NCBI GenBank assembly: GCA_940337035.1
Contig: CALNHX010003573.1
Span: 62,001-126,000, forward strand
Direction: 5' to 3'
From: Agriotes lineatus
Taxonomy: Eukaryota > Arthropoda > Insecta > Coleoptera > Elateridae
Length of the DNA: 64,000 bases
How positions within the stretch are numbered: the first letter of the stretch is position 1; every line of letters begins with the position of its first letter. Of the stretch, positions 36,224 to 47,798 are shown one piece after another. The translations under genes and the position numbers were made by a program. The notes below the pieces were generated by a model. It saw only the letters and a program-made list of their open reading frames with translations. It ran no database searches and was not told the DNA's origin.

Positions 36224-36699
36224 GTATTTCCTTACAGTAATCGTTCGTTGCCTAGCAACGACTACATCCACCGGAATCTTGACCTTTTCCGCTCAAAATT
36301 CTGTCAGAAATATCACAATTTTTGAACGATCGGCGGAAAAATTAATTATTAGAGTCACTTTTTTCGCTAAAATTGAGACAGCCCAAGAGTCTCCTCTGGC
36401 CTGTGAACCCTGTGCATGAGAGCTACATGCTACAATTTGAATAATATTTGTTTATCTACTAGCAACATGATATTGTACATTTTCGTCATAGAAACAAAAT
36501 ATGAAAAGGTACTCATAACTCCCAAGGGACTTGTCAAATTATTTCTCCCTCAAACTCATGGTAACAATGCAACTACAATTAACGTCCTGGCAACCATACA
36601 ATGAGGCAATCCTTGATGTTACTTACATATTCTAATTTTAAATGTCATTATGACATTTTGAAATTTCATACTATTTTTACGAATATGCTAGTAGATAAA

Positions 36700-37289
36700 A
36701 TATTGTATGCACCACGGGAGATATTCATGTTCTTTACCTTCGGTTGACTTACAGACCTCGGGCCACAAGGAGTTATCACTCCGTAGTTGTGAAAATATTA
36801 AACGAGTGAAAGCTGAAATCACAGAAGACACGATTAAAGAATATTTTGAGCACTTGAACGAGACAGTCCAGGGGATTCCAACTGAAAATATTGTTAATAT
36901 GGATGAAACAAACCTAACAGATGATCCCGGTAAAAAACTAGTTTTTATTCCTCGCGGAGAAAAGCATGCACGAAGGATAATGGATTTTTCCAAAATGTCA
37001 ACATCTGTGATGTTCGCTGACGCTGGAGATGGCACCTGTTTACCGCCATACGTTGTGTACACCAGTACAAACCTCTACCCAGACTGGATAGAACGTGGTC
37101 CCGAAAACTCGCAATATAACAGAACACAAAGTGGATGATTCGACACTCAATGTATTGAGGACGGTTCCTCAAAACAGCTCTTCCCTATCTGCGATAGAAG
37201 GAGGGCAAGAAGGTTCTTATTTGCGACAACCTGGCAAGCCATCTTTCCTACCACATTATCAAAAGTTGCACAGAAAACAACATTCAGTT
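36700..37289 (+). pseudogene. pogo/Tigger-like DDE transposase relic
   Basis: A 143-codon frame (36,707-37,138) contains IVNMDETNLTDDPGKK, the first catalytic Asp block of DDE_1 (pogo/Tigger/jerky) proteins. MSTSVMFADAGDGTCLPPYV and YNRTQSG follow and end at TGA, where the family has G-W (TGG), so a single G-to-A nonsense change. After a frameshift KEGKKVLICDNLASHL (37,200-37,250) gives the second catalytic Asp block. The DNA-binding N-terminus and third Asp region are missing. The copy is cut at 37,290 by the second foldback-arm insertion. Confidence 0.8.
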
Positions 37290-37555
37290 TAAGTTACATG
37301 TATTATGTTTATGTTTTTTAAATAAATTATACATAAATTGACTACATTTGTTGTCTTTTTTACTTTTGTCCGTTCTACCTAACTGCTAACTTGCATGCTA
37401 AAACATATCGGCGAACAAAATTCCGGCGTAGAAATGCAGGGCGAAAAAATTTCCTGGCGAACATCTTTCCGGGCGAATAAATTCCCCGGGGAACAAATGT
37501 CGGCGAACAGATTTCTGGGGAACAAATGTTGGCGAACAAATTTCCTAGATCCACA
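37290..37555 (+). mobile_element. single arm of the foldback element, second copy
   Basis: Nearly identical to 35,563-35,822 (AAGTTACAT through TTGGCGAACAAATTTCCTAG), with only a few substitutions. Inserted into the pogo-like relic. No matching left arm here, so it is a solo half-element. Confidence 0.85.
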
Positions 37556-37841
37556 TTTTACAGGCATCATGCCTGTAAAGACCTATTTACCAAGTCAGTT
37601 CAGAAAACAGTAAACGACCTTTTAACAAGTATAGAGGAAATAAGAGATATTATAAGGCGAACCATGTCACTACAAACAGTCATCATGCTAACGATCAAGA
37701 TGGAAACTGATATAAACCAGGAAACATCAATCAGAAATATAAGACGAAGACGATTATCGCGTAGAAATTTATCGTCCACTAAGTCAAATCGATAAATATT
37801 CAAAATATATCGCTGAAAAATAAACCAAGTAAAGCAACTAA

Positions 37842-38033
37842 GAAAAAAAGGAAAAACTATTTAGAGAAGGGAAATACAAAAAAGGTTCTTGGTTAGCCAA
37901 GGAAATTAGAAAATTAATATGGGAAGATCTTGAATATGATGAAACTGAAGTAGAAAATCTAATCAATAGAGGAAAACGAAATCTCCAGCGCATAAGAAAA
38001 GAAGCCGATCGGATACATAGCAAGTCTAAATGA
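37842..38033 (+). pseudogene. coding-like basic stretch, family unknown
   Basis: Sixty-three open codons between TAA (37,839) and TGA (38,031) read GKYKKGSWLAKEIRKLIWED, then ETEVENLINRGKRNLQRIRK. The amphipathic, Lys/Arg/Glu-rich composition and aromatic spacing look like real protein, possibly part of a transposon protein. No Met start. I cannot name the family. 38,034-38,818 shows nothing further. Confidence 0.35.
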
Positions 38034-38818
38034 CAAAAAGAACTGAGAAACAACGCAAAGATAAAAACATTAACATAAGGGAGGGTATTTATAAAAACAC
38101 CCAGGAAACGAACAATTGAGAATTTTAGGATTGTTATAAATGAATTCAGGTTTGGAAGAATTTTCAGGCGGAATAGTGGTAGACACCTTAAACAAAACCT
38201 AACTGACATGTAAGAGCATTGTACACTAGTAGTTGTCTCAATCACTACAATTATTTTAACTCTATAATAATAATCGAATAAATTAACATTTAGCATTTCT
38301 AACACTACACCGTGCAAATTTTAAATATTTACCTATTTCAGCAGCACATATTTTAGTATTTGATAAGCAAATTATAGGTTTACAACAATTTTCCGCAAAA
38401 CAGAAGGTTTATGTAGTCATTCATTATAAACTGGAAGATAAAACGAATAAAATTACAATCTTACAAGTCTGATTTCACAAGTACGCAGTGTTATGAGTCA
38501 AAAATCATTTATCTGTATCTATGTAATTAATTGCCCTATTCAAATCGCAATTTTACCTACAATTTAATTAAGATTTAATTAACTTTCATGCTTCGATGTA
38601 TTAGGATTTTTAAATAGTTTACGTTAGTTTCGGCTTCACTCCACGCACCGAGCTGCCTAGGTTTGTCTATCCTGATTTCAACGTTTTTCAAAATTTTGGG
38701 TAAGGCCCGTATCTTTTTGACTATTTGCAATTGTGTGCTGCTGCAGAAAGGCTGCCTTGTGAAGTCAAATGAGCATTTAATTATGGAATCTTCACGTGTG
38801 TTATGTTCTTTTCCATAG

Positions 38819-38940
38819 GATCCCGATCAAGTTCCTAGAAGAACTATTTTTAGAAATTTCCCAAGATGAAATAGGGTTTGGATTTATACTGAGCAAGCAC
38901 ATGTCTCTACTTTGGAAAAACAGAGCAGAACATCTTAATG
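38819..38940 (+). other. candidate 122-bp coding exon
   Basis: Acceptor GTTATGTTCTTTTCCATAG precedes 38,819 and the donor GTAGGC follows 38,940. One frame is open throughout: IPIKFLEELFLEISQDEIGF, then ILSKHMSLLWKNRAEHLN. Composition is protein-like and the segment lies outside the repeats I can define. The family is not recognised. Candidate host exon, or a relic of an intron-containing element. Confidence 0.35.
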
Positions 38941-39060
38941 GTAGGCCTAGTTTCTTTTTGTATTCCTAACTGGTTTTCATGGTTTTCTGTTCCGTTAGCT
39001 CTTTTTTCCCGCACGCAGGAAACTCACCTTCTTGCGAAGGCACGTCGTCCTTGAGTTTTT

Positions 39061-39250
39061 TATTTATTTATTTATTTATTTATTAGGGTAATCAAACAAT
39101 GACAAACAGAAAAACGTAATACATTGTAAATTAGAAATTAAACTTGTCTGCCACCTACACCGATTACCACAAGGTGATCAAAACATGTGCGGTTTTAATA
39201 GTATAGTAGGTGTCAGTGAAAAAGACACTAGTCTAAGCAAAATATAAAAA
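39061..39250 (-). repeat. (TTTA)n microsatellite, probable LINE 3' tail
   Basis: Seven TTTA units at 39,061-39,087. On the minus strand they form a TAAA tail after GTTTGTCATTGTTTGATTAC, the form of a CR1/L2-like or other LINE 3' end. No upstream coding fragment was recognised. 39,250-40,900 holds only an unassigned 76-codon frame (39,472-39,702). Confidence 0.4.
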
Positions 39251-40899
39251 CTACTACTGACGTAATACTAACTAAATCAAATTAAGAAAGAGGAAAAAAG
39301 AGAAGAAAAAAAACTATTACGTAATACGACTAACTTAAGTGAAATCTTTAAAAATAGAAAAAATAGAAAAAAGAGAAAAAAAAACAATAATATAGCGAAA
39401 GCCTGGAAATAGAATACCGTAGCTTCTTCGTCTGGGACTCGTGCACGTGAAGGTTCCCTTTTGCAAGTGGTTTGGAGTCAGATTTTTATCTATTTGAAGT
39501 CAAAGGTTGCTACACAAAACTGCTGTTGGGACCTGGCCTTCACACCAGACATCCCTTGAGGCTCATAGACAGGATTTCCTGCCACCTCTGCTTACTACGT
39601 GGTGAACCACCTACAGAAGGTCTGTTGCAATCCGCTCCATTTTTCGCTTGCGTCAAGAAGTTGAATTTAGTTTTAACCTGCAATATATGGAATTCCTTTT
39701 AACGTTAGTGTTTTTGCCTTATATTTGATGTGCACGGCAAATATCAGATTTCCTTCATAACTACATGAATAATAGCATGTCGTAGTACTTACCTATCTAG
39801 GACAAATTTTTACAGTTAACTAAATATGTATGTTTAACTGTAAACTGTCAAAGATTAAATTTCGATTATGGATGTGTCTCCGTACCATTCAAGTTAATAT
39901 TACTTGTAATTTTGGCTTTTGTAAAGCAATTTTGTATGAAGTTTGTAATTTAGTTTTGGACTTTCGCTTCATATTAGTGACTGAATAACCGGTTGAGTTA
40001 GACTCCATTTAATTTCCCTACTTGCAAGATACAGCGTTAATTAATTCGCTTTGTGCGATGTATTGAAATCGATCACGATTTAAAATAATTAACACGCATT
40101 TTCCGGGGTATATAACGCCCTGCTTTAAACCAAGATCCTGGGGTCTGTAGGACCTTTTTGCTAATTATTAATAACACCTAAATGTTCTTCAATTTGAGGA
40201 TTTGGGGTCAAATTTAATCCGAAACCCAAAATTAACCTTTGAGAATATTGTCGCGGCCACATGTCTTTACTAAGAACATCCCGGTAATGCAAATTGCTAG
40301 CTAAACAGTCAACTTGCATTCCTTTTCGCAATATTTGTACTAAACTTTCATAATTTGACTATTCACTTTTACAACGACTCTTATATGCTACTGCAATACT
40401 GATTGATATTTTTGATCTGGTTTGCCGTGTTCGTTTATTTCTGTGTATGTTATACCGAGCAACTTTATTGTTATAAATTATACTAATTCGTTATCTATGC
40501 CTGCAAATGTTATTTGTACCCTTTCCGTTCTTTTTTTCAGGGATAGGTTAGTAGCACCTTTCGAGGTGTACCTTTATTTGATTAGCAAAGTGCTTGGAAT
40601 TACTTGTTACTTTACCCCCATACTTTTTTCAGCTTAAAATTAGAGTCTTTTGTTTAACTCACGACCAGCTCCAGCTGAAAAGTCGGCTGCCTTTGCTTGT
40701 CTCCTATTTACGGTCAGAGTGACGGCAACAACAGCTTCTCCTATAGAATACCCAACAAGTTGTATAAATATCAAACAATAGAATCAGTTTTAAAATAAAT
40801 TATACTATCTTTGAACATTTCTTTCCAACTGGATTTTAATAGAGAGATCGAACTTTGACTTTTATTTACATGTTATAAATTTCTAAACAAACGTGGTAT

Positions 40900-43460
40900 A
40901 TCTACCATAAAACTACAAAAACGTGGAAGGAGATCAATTGGAAACATCGTCGAACTTGGTCAAGTAAGAAGGGAGAAGACAGAACTGCTGAAACTAGAGT
41001 CGTGCCACCATCATAAAACAGAAACTGACAACAACTGTAACTGAATCGGAATGTTAATAAATAAGTAAGACGACAAAGGGCATATCGTCCAGAGTTTTTT
41101 ACATTGTACTTCGGATATCAAATGAGTTCCATCTAAAGACAATACAGACAATACACGAGATCTATATATCCAGACGAAAATGTAGAACAATTTTATGAAG
41201 AAGCATTACAACGACACAAAACTCACTACCTATATTTAAATCATAGGCGACTTTAATGCAAAAATTTGTGAAAAAAGAGGAAAGACATAAATGGAAATAT
41301 TTGAGTAAGAAACAGAAGAGGACAAATACTAATTAGTTTTCTCAAACGACACCAACTCGAGTTAATAAATTCAGTATTTTATAAAAAAATGTAAAATACT
41401 ACACGGAACTTCCCTCGCAAGTGAAAGTTTTGAAACTAATAATTTTGAAAATAGCTAAGGAAAACAAATAATTTAATTTTTGAAGTGTTCACCCTGCATA
41501 TGTTTAGTTTTTTTCGTCGAGAGTAAGAACCTGAGCTATGTGCCAAATATTACTTTTACTTAGCTAATAGTTTTTGAATTAAAGCAAAAACAGGTAAAAT
41601 TTTATTTTTTAAGATACTCACCCTGCATATATGTGACTGAAATTCTCTCGGTTTCCAGCCAGGTAGACATATAGTCCGTATGTAGAATATCGTCTTCTTC
41701 TTAAAAAAAAGCTTTTGAGCTATACCGTCAACAGACGGACAGACGGACGGATAGGCGAATGGACAGACAGACAAGCGAATTGAGAAAACATGATTTTTCC
41801 TCATTTAGGACCCTGAAACGAGAAGACTTGAAAAATCTTGAAGGTAATTTTTCACGATTATAACATCTCCTTCGTCTTTTAGAAGAAGAAAGTAAAAGCA
41901 TGTTGCAAATGGGCATGGAGAAGTCCTAACTTGAAAATCAAGAATGAGATAGAGCTTATTGTTACTACTTTTAAATCGGATATATTTAAGTGATCATCCG
42001 ATGGAAGCTAAAGTAACCTGAAACAAGAAACTAGAAAAAAACACAATCAATCAAAGGGAAAAACGTAAAAATTAACTCGGTTTATTATAGGAGCACCAGG
42101 AAGAATACAAGGCAACTTGGAGACAGCTCTGAAAGAAGTTCCCATCGATAACAATATAGACGTTAATGTCAGGAACTAATTATCAATGACAAAATGAAAG
42201 AAGCGGCAAGGACGACAGCCATGAACATAGGAAGCCTGACAAACAAACTAAAATTTCCGACAACACAAAGAAACTGATTCAGAGGCGAAACCAATAAATA
42301 AGAAACATGACAGAAGATAAACTCAAGCAACTGAATAAAGAAACAAAAATAGAGTAAAAGATACCTTAAAGAATACCGTGACTGAGTAATCAAAGAAATC
42401 AGATTATCAAATTATGGAAAAGACACACTAATTCAAACAACCCCTGTATTTGGCATTTGTCGACTTTGAAAAGGTTTTTGATATGGTAGAAGCATGGGTA
42501 ATAATCAATGCCTTGAAGAGATGTAGAGAGGACTATAAATACGATCATCCATCAAGAATCTATACGAAAAAGCAATTAGGCAAAAAAAGATAATTTCTCC
42601 TAAAATCTTCGCGAACATCTTATAAGAAATCCAAATGCTTGAACTGGACAAAACTGGCCATCAATATTAGCGTTAAATATCTTTACAATCTGAGGTTTGC
42701 CGACGATCTTATCCTGCTAGTTAGGAAACATGTCTAATCTAAAGAAAATGATCAACGAACTCCGAAATGTAATTTTGAATGTCATTCAGAATGAACACCT
42801 TAAAGACCAAATTGATGACAAACAGAGGCAACGCCACCCTTATACACTGCGAAAATTAATTAGAAAACAAACCGTGAAATATATATTGGGCAGAAATGAA
42901 CATTTAAAGAAGACATACAAGTCGCAAAAGTTAATTGGGGAATTTAAACGACGTAGACGGCTTTTGGAAGTCTCAAGAAAAACTTCTTTAGTTCGAAATA
43001 CTCCCAGTACCTCAAAAGCTTTCAACCAAGTTGCACTTAAAGACTCCACAATGAAAGGAATTAGCAAAACATAAAGAAGGATGGAGAGCGCAATGGTAGG
43101 AGTGAGATTGAAGGGTAGTAGGGCGGAAGACGGAGCGACCGCATATTTAACGAAAGATAAGAAACATAACGAAAGTAGAAAATGTAACACAACACACTGC
43201 AAGCCTAAAGTGGCAAGGAGCAGGAAACCTCACGCTAAGACAAGATGAACTATAGACCAAAAATGTAACGGACTGGAGGGCGAGGAAGGGAATTAGATGT
43301 CATGGTAGGCCAAGACAAGGATGAAGAGATGACATGGATGAAGCTGTGGAGAAAACTTGGATGAGCCTCGCAATAGACCGTAAAGCAATCGTGATCTTGA
43401 GGAGACGTATATCCAAAGATGGATTAGTGAATGCTGAATATGATGATATTATTGCACCTG
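40900..43460 (+). pseudogene. decayed RTE-like LINE (endonuclease, RT, C-terminal tail)
   Basis: In order: endonuclease pieces DENVEQFYEEALQRHKTHYL (~41,170) and RRGQILISFLKRHQLELINS (~41,310); an insertion at ~41,400-41,895; WRSPNLKIKNEIELIVTTF (~41,915), the W-x-S-P-x-x-x-x-x-N-E-I-D block. Then RT pieces PLYLAFVDFEKVFDMVEAW (42,443) and YLYNLRFADDLILLV (42,680), the latter holding the catalytic F-A-D-D box. Then a YLGQ...FKEDIQVAKVN block (42,880) and KVENVTQHTASLKWQGAGNL (~43,180). The tail is CHGRPRQG...RDDMDEAVEKTW (~43,300-43,365). Many stops and frameshifts; the RT middle, including fingers/palm motif 2, is deleted. Endonuclease and RT once nicked target DNA and reverse-transcribed the element's RNA. 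Confidence 0.85.
41400..41895 (-). repeat. family M repeat nested in the LINE
   Basis: Splits the LINE between the endonuclease pieces. Read on the minus strand: TCTAAAAGACGAAGGAG, TGTCTGTC/CGTCCGTC microsatellite (41,738-41,772), ATATGTCTACCTGGCTGG, ATATGCAGGGTGAGTATC, and an end CTTGCGAGGGAAGTT. The same order appears at 43,505-44,060 and 15,349-15,600. Noncoding. Confidence 0.75.
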
Positions 43461-43504
43461 ATCAACTAAGGTCTTCAACTTAGCCCTTAGGTATATTTTC
43501 TTAA

Positions 43505-44060
43505 ACTTCCCTCGCAAGTGGACGTTGTGACACTACATAATTTTTAAAAATCAAAGGAAAATAGGGGTAAAAATATCTTCACCTTTGTGATAATACTAAA
43601 ACAATAAAAGGAAACACTTGGTAATGCGAGTTAAATCAATATTTCAAATAAAAAACATTACCGGCAATGGGATTCGAACCACAGATCCTGCTAAATCCGG
43701 GTGTCTTATCCACTAGTCCATCGAGAACCTCTCCTGGCTTCGTGATGCGCAGCTGTATTTAACAGAACGGATTTATGGTTGAAACCTTTTGACTATTTGA
43801 CGACATTACCCTGCATCTGTTGGGTTCCATTTTTGCCAAGTGCAAAGCCTGACCTATGTGTAAATAATTACTTTTATTTATTTCTTAGTTTACACAAAAA
43901 TAAACAAAATTGTATTTTTAAGGTGCTCGCCATTTTTATATTTCTCCGAAATTTTCTAGGTTTCATGCTAGGTAGACATATAATCTGTGTGCAAAATATC
44001 GTCTTTAAATTCACTACAGTATTATATCATTAAGATAAAATTCTGACTCTGGATGTGTAG
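43505..44060 (-). repeat. family M repeat, copy 3, interrupted by a SINE
   Basis: Starts (plus) ACTTCCCTCGCAAGTGGACG like 41,415, resumes after the SINE with CCCTGCATCTG and GCTAGGTAGACATATAATCTG, and fades near 44,060 before reaching a microsatellite. It abuts the LINE 3' end. Confidence 0.7.
43591..43740 (-). mobile_element. tRNA-derived SINE inserted in the family M repeat
   Basis: On the minus strand TCGATGGACTAGTGGATAAG (A box) and GTGGTTCGAATCCCATTGCC (B box) at tRNA spacing, then the tail GTAATGTTTTTTATTTG...CGCATTACCAAG. The tail matches the plus-strand SINE at 15,745-15,925. Nonautonomous. Confidence 0.7.
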
Positions 44061-44506
44061 AGCCTCCCCCCCTCCCTCTTCACGACTGCTAAATTGGACC
44101 ACACGCCAGGGTTTACCTGATATTTAAGCGACAAAGTTTTGCAAACTGTTACAACATGTGAATATTTGGAGGCGACAAACGGCAGCCTGATGATGCGTAC
44201 GAGAAGAGGGGCTATTTACAGCTTTAACATAGTAATTTGCATGTATTACTCAAAAGTATTTTCAAGAAATTACTGAAATTGAGGTCTGCCCCAAACGAAT
44301 ATGTGCCTCCATAATAAGTGGGATCTCTTAACATCCCAAATTTGTACGTTTGGAAATGTACTGTGTTATTGTGGTTAACGATCTTATGACAGCAATTGCA
44401 GTTTTGAATGCAAATTTTACATATCTGGCTCTCGGAGCAACCTTTTGTTGTCCTGGATGCACCTGGATTTTGTAATATGACTACCGTTTTGTTCTTTTTT
44501 GGAAGG

Positions 44507-44568
44507 TATTTGAGAGAGATTCAACTTTCTATTCTTATTAGAATAGAAAGTTCAATCTCTCTCAAATA
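44507..44568. repeat. near-perfect 29-bp hairpin with 4-nt loop
   Basis: Arms 44,507-44,535 and 44,540-44,568 are reverse complements with one mismatch; the loop is TATT. Left arm begins TATTTGAGAGAGATTCAAC. Too tight a loop for a standard microRNA precursor. 44,060-44,506 and 44,569-46,200 hold no supported gene. Confidence 0.95.
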
Positions 44569-46214
44569 TATAATATTTTATAGGAAAAGACTAAGTTCCC
44601 ACAATCACATTTTATTATTGATTTAGCTATAGTAACTTTTGGTGTGACAGAATGATACATGCTTATAGTCCAAAATATTTTACCAAATTCTATTTAAGAT
44701 AGCTATATAAAAAATAATATTTTTAAATATACAGTCGCTTAAATTAAGTCTCTGAAGTGTACGTTCGAAGAACAGAAAGCATGGCAGCGTAATTGTAAAA
44801 ATGCAGAACTGTAAATAGAAAATATTACCGTGCTCCAATAATATGAATAAAAACCCCTATTGGAAAAAAAATAAATTGGAAGAAGATGCTGTACTTTTGC
44901 AAAACATTAATCTGGATAGTATTGATTAATTAACAATCAATTATCTTGATTTTTGAATGCAGCATTTCTGATCAATGGTTTGAACTTAACTTGCAAAGTG
45001 AACAAAAGAAATGTTAGTTTGTGTGAAACGGTGCATTTCAGGTCGCTGGAAAAGTATATGCGAGAATATAGAGGATGTTCAATCAGAGAAAACTATTCGG
45101 GCATTTCGGAAAATACAATGCCTTCTTACTTTCGTCTACATTTAAAATAGTTTGTTTGTAATATATTTTTATATAAACTTCTGGCAATTTGGAAACAAAA
45201 ATTAATTACTTTGAATTTTGAAACACTAGAATAAAGTTATTCATAACCTCTATTAAGACAAAAAAGGATCTTAAGTTTGATATTAAAATTTAAATTTTTT
45301 ACTGACCTATTATTGGTTGTTCATATCTGTAATACGAGGTATGTAAAACAGTCCATAACGCCATAGACCCTTAGGGCGTTATAAACTGCTTTGCAAGCTT
45401 TTCACGCTTTTCAATTTATTTGCGGATTCAAGGTGGAAAATGAAACGTTGTATTCAGCTCGTGCATTAATTGTTCATAGCCCTCGGCTCACTTATAAAGC
45501 CTCGGACCAGAAGCCCTCAGACTTGCAAACTTGTCGTCCTCGAAGGTGCATAACATCTGTATAAATAATGATATAGTATTGACTCTACTTTGCAAGCCAA
45601 TATTTACATAATAGTTACTAGGCTGCTAAACTATTCCTATTTATGCAATTCAAAACACTTTCAATAGAACATTTGCCCTAGTTTAAATTTATTTAATCAA
45701 ATTATTTGTTTCTTTTAATAGCTCAGGAAATAGAACAATCTCTCTTACCTCAGGTAGTTTTTTGGGTTAGAAAAACTATCAAAATACTTGTAAAAATAGT
45801 TTGGTTAATGAAAAGTTATTTCAGAATTATTTGAGAACTCTCAATTGTCACTGTCAAACTATTAATGTGACATATAAGCTAAATTCATATTCAATCAATA
45901 CATGTTAGTTCAAATATGTTAACAAGCGTAAGTATTTATGTACGTAACTTATTATTTCACTGTTGATATTGATTAATGTTTATTTTTACATATACTTGGT
46001 CATCTTCCCTTAATTGAATTGATCCAATTCTCCTGTAGAAGAAATACAAATGCAACCAGCTTATTCTGTCACATGTGTTTGTATCTGCAACCAGAATTCC
46101 TACTTCAATTCGAACCCACGGTGTGACAATGTATAGAACATTATTAAAGTCTTATACACCAACCTTAACAACCAACCAACTCTCTCAGATGGTAGATCCT
46201 TTGTATCTCATCCA

Positions 46215-46445
46215 AGAGCAATTCCAAGATATCTTCCCCTTTACAGCAACTCGCATGGAATCCAACCAATTAACTCCATTCCATAGGCATTTACTTCAAT
46301 AATGACTCAGCAACGGCATACCCAATTCAAATCCAATTCACAGATGCCTTCACCTTTACTGCGACTCGTATATAATCCAAGCAGCAATCCCTGGTCCGGG
46401 TTTTATTTACTCCAATAATAAATTTATGACAGCATACCCATTCAA
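46215..46445 (+). repeat. imperfect ~114-bp tandem repeat
   Basis: CAATTCCAAGATATCTTCCC at ~46,219 is echoed by CAATTCACAGATGCCTTCAC at ~46,333. Both are followed by CTTTAC-GCRACTCG, ATCCAA, TTTACTYCAATAAT and GCATACCC. Diverged but collinear. The plus frame 46,075-46,302 is open over it; no domain seen. 46,450-47,330 has nothing clear apart from a TIR-like ACAGCGTGTCC near 47,138. Confidence 0.6.
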
Positions 46446-47331
46446 ATCAGTTGCAAATATCTGCGTCTTGACAATTCAAATCGCAGCTCTTCCAATCACT
46501 CCAGCTCGCACGAGCTCACCTCACCAATTCCAATATTCTTAATTCTTCATTAATTAATTAAATGGTCTCTTTCTTCATGTTAAAGTTTATTGCATTTTAA
46601 AATTGTTACTTATTCCTTTTATTTTTAATTAATTTAGTCCTTTTCACCTATTTATATCACTCCATTGATAAATGATTGATTATAAAAGAGTTTATTTCGT
46701 TAATTTTATCGATACAAATAAATTATGTCTACATTTTAGAAATCAAAAATAAGTTGTTATCCTCTGTTTACAATTCACTATACTAATAGTCATTTTATAC
46801 ATAATGTATAAAACTAACACCCTGGATTATTTTGAACTACATACAGTATATCTTTGTTCTGACAATCTTATACGTAACTTATTCAAATAGTAGCTGAAAC
46901 CCGCGGCATATGCCGCATTTAAAATGTAGCACGAATTTTATAACTTTGGTTCCACTAAAGAAAGTTTTAAAAGCACGCTAGAGATTGGCAGTAAGAAAAA
47001 GTTCAAAAAAATATATTTTCAAATGGAAAGTCTCTAGAAAGGAAACGCTCGCCTCTGGAAGACGTCCTAATTAATACGACGTTGTTGGTACGCAGTCAAA
47101 AAAAATCCGGAAAGAATTAATGCTCTTATGAGATTATACAGCGTGTCCAACAAATGGCGGATTAACTCTACGGTGCGTTACTGAGGGATGCCTAATGAAC
47201 CCAACCCTGGAGAAATATGAAAAAAAATCCCGGGGCCGTATTTTTCGAAATATTTCGAAATTAATAAAAATAAATCTGGCAACATTGATACTGCAACAAT
47301 TTCTGAATCAAAAATGTATCCATAGTAAGTT

Positions 47332-47474
47332 GTTAATATGTTGGTGACACTGTAAGTCTATGTCAAATTCGAGGTTAGTAGGTTAGGTTTTGCGTCAGTA
47401 TGTGTCAAAACTGACACAAAACCTAACCTACTAACCTCGAGTTTGACATAGACTTACAGTGCCACCAAGATATT
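47332..47474. mobile_element. foldback MITE, family F copy 2
   Basis: Arms GGTGACACTGTAAGTCTATG through TAGGTTAGGTTTTG (47,343-47,392) and their reverse complement (47,415-47,467), with a ~22-bp centre. Outer AATATGTTGG and CCAAGATATT extend the symmetry. Same family as 28,284-28,434. Confidence 0.85.
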
Positions 47475-47500
47475 ATTCATATAGGCCATTCAGTAAACAC

Positions 47501-47798
47501 CACGGCCTCCTGGATTAGTACGTGACTGACGTCTCTACGCGGCCCGCTGCATTTTTAGTTCAAGGCGTTTTTTCTGGTTTGTAGAGGCGCTACAGTACGT
47601 TGCGCTTGTGCCTTTGGTTGCATACGTCCACGGCCTCCTGGATTAATATTAATCTAGAAAGTCTGGCTTACGTTACAGATAATTTATCAAAAACCCAACA
47701 GATAGCGCCAAAGTACGTTGGCCTCAGAATCACAAAAATTATGCAAATGTGGCGGGCCGCGTAGAAACGTCAATCTCGCACTAATCCAGGAGGCCGTG
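47501..47798. mobile_element. 298-bp hAT-type MITE with 8-bp target duplication
   Basis: TIRs CACGGCCTCCTGGATTAGT (left) and its inverse (right) continue with ACGCGGCCCGC similarity. The flanks GTAAACAC (47,493-47,500 and 47,799-47,806) are identical, the 8-bp duplication typical of hAT. A second copy of the TIR start (CACGGCCTCCTGGATTAAT) lies inside at 47,629, so the interior is rearranged or composite. Confidence 0.85.

Noticed and set aside
43660..43740. functional tRNA gene
   Set aside because: The tail is shared with a SINE at 15.7 kb; the anticodon arm does not fold properly.
44507..44568. microRNA precursor
   Set aside because: A 4-nt loop and 29-bp continuous stem do not fit the usual animal pre-miRNA shape, and there is no expression evidence.
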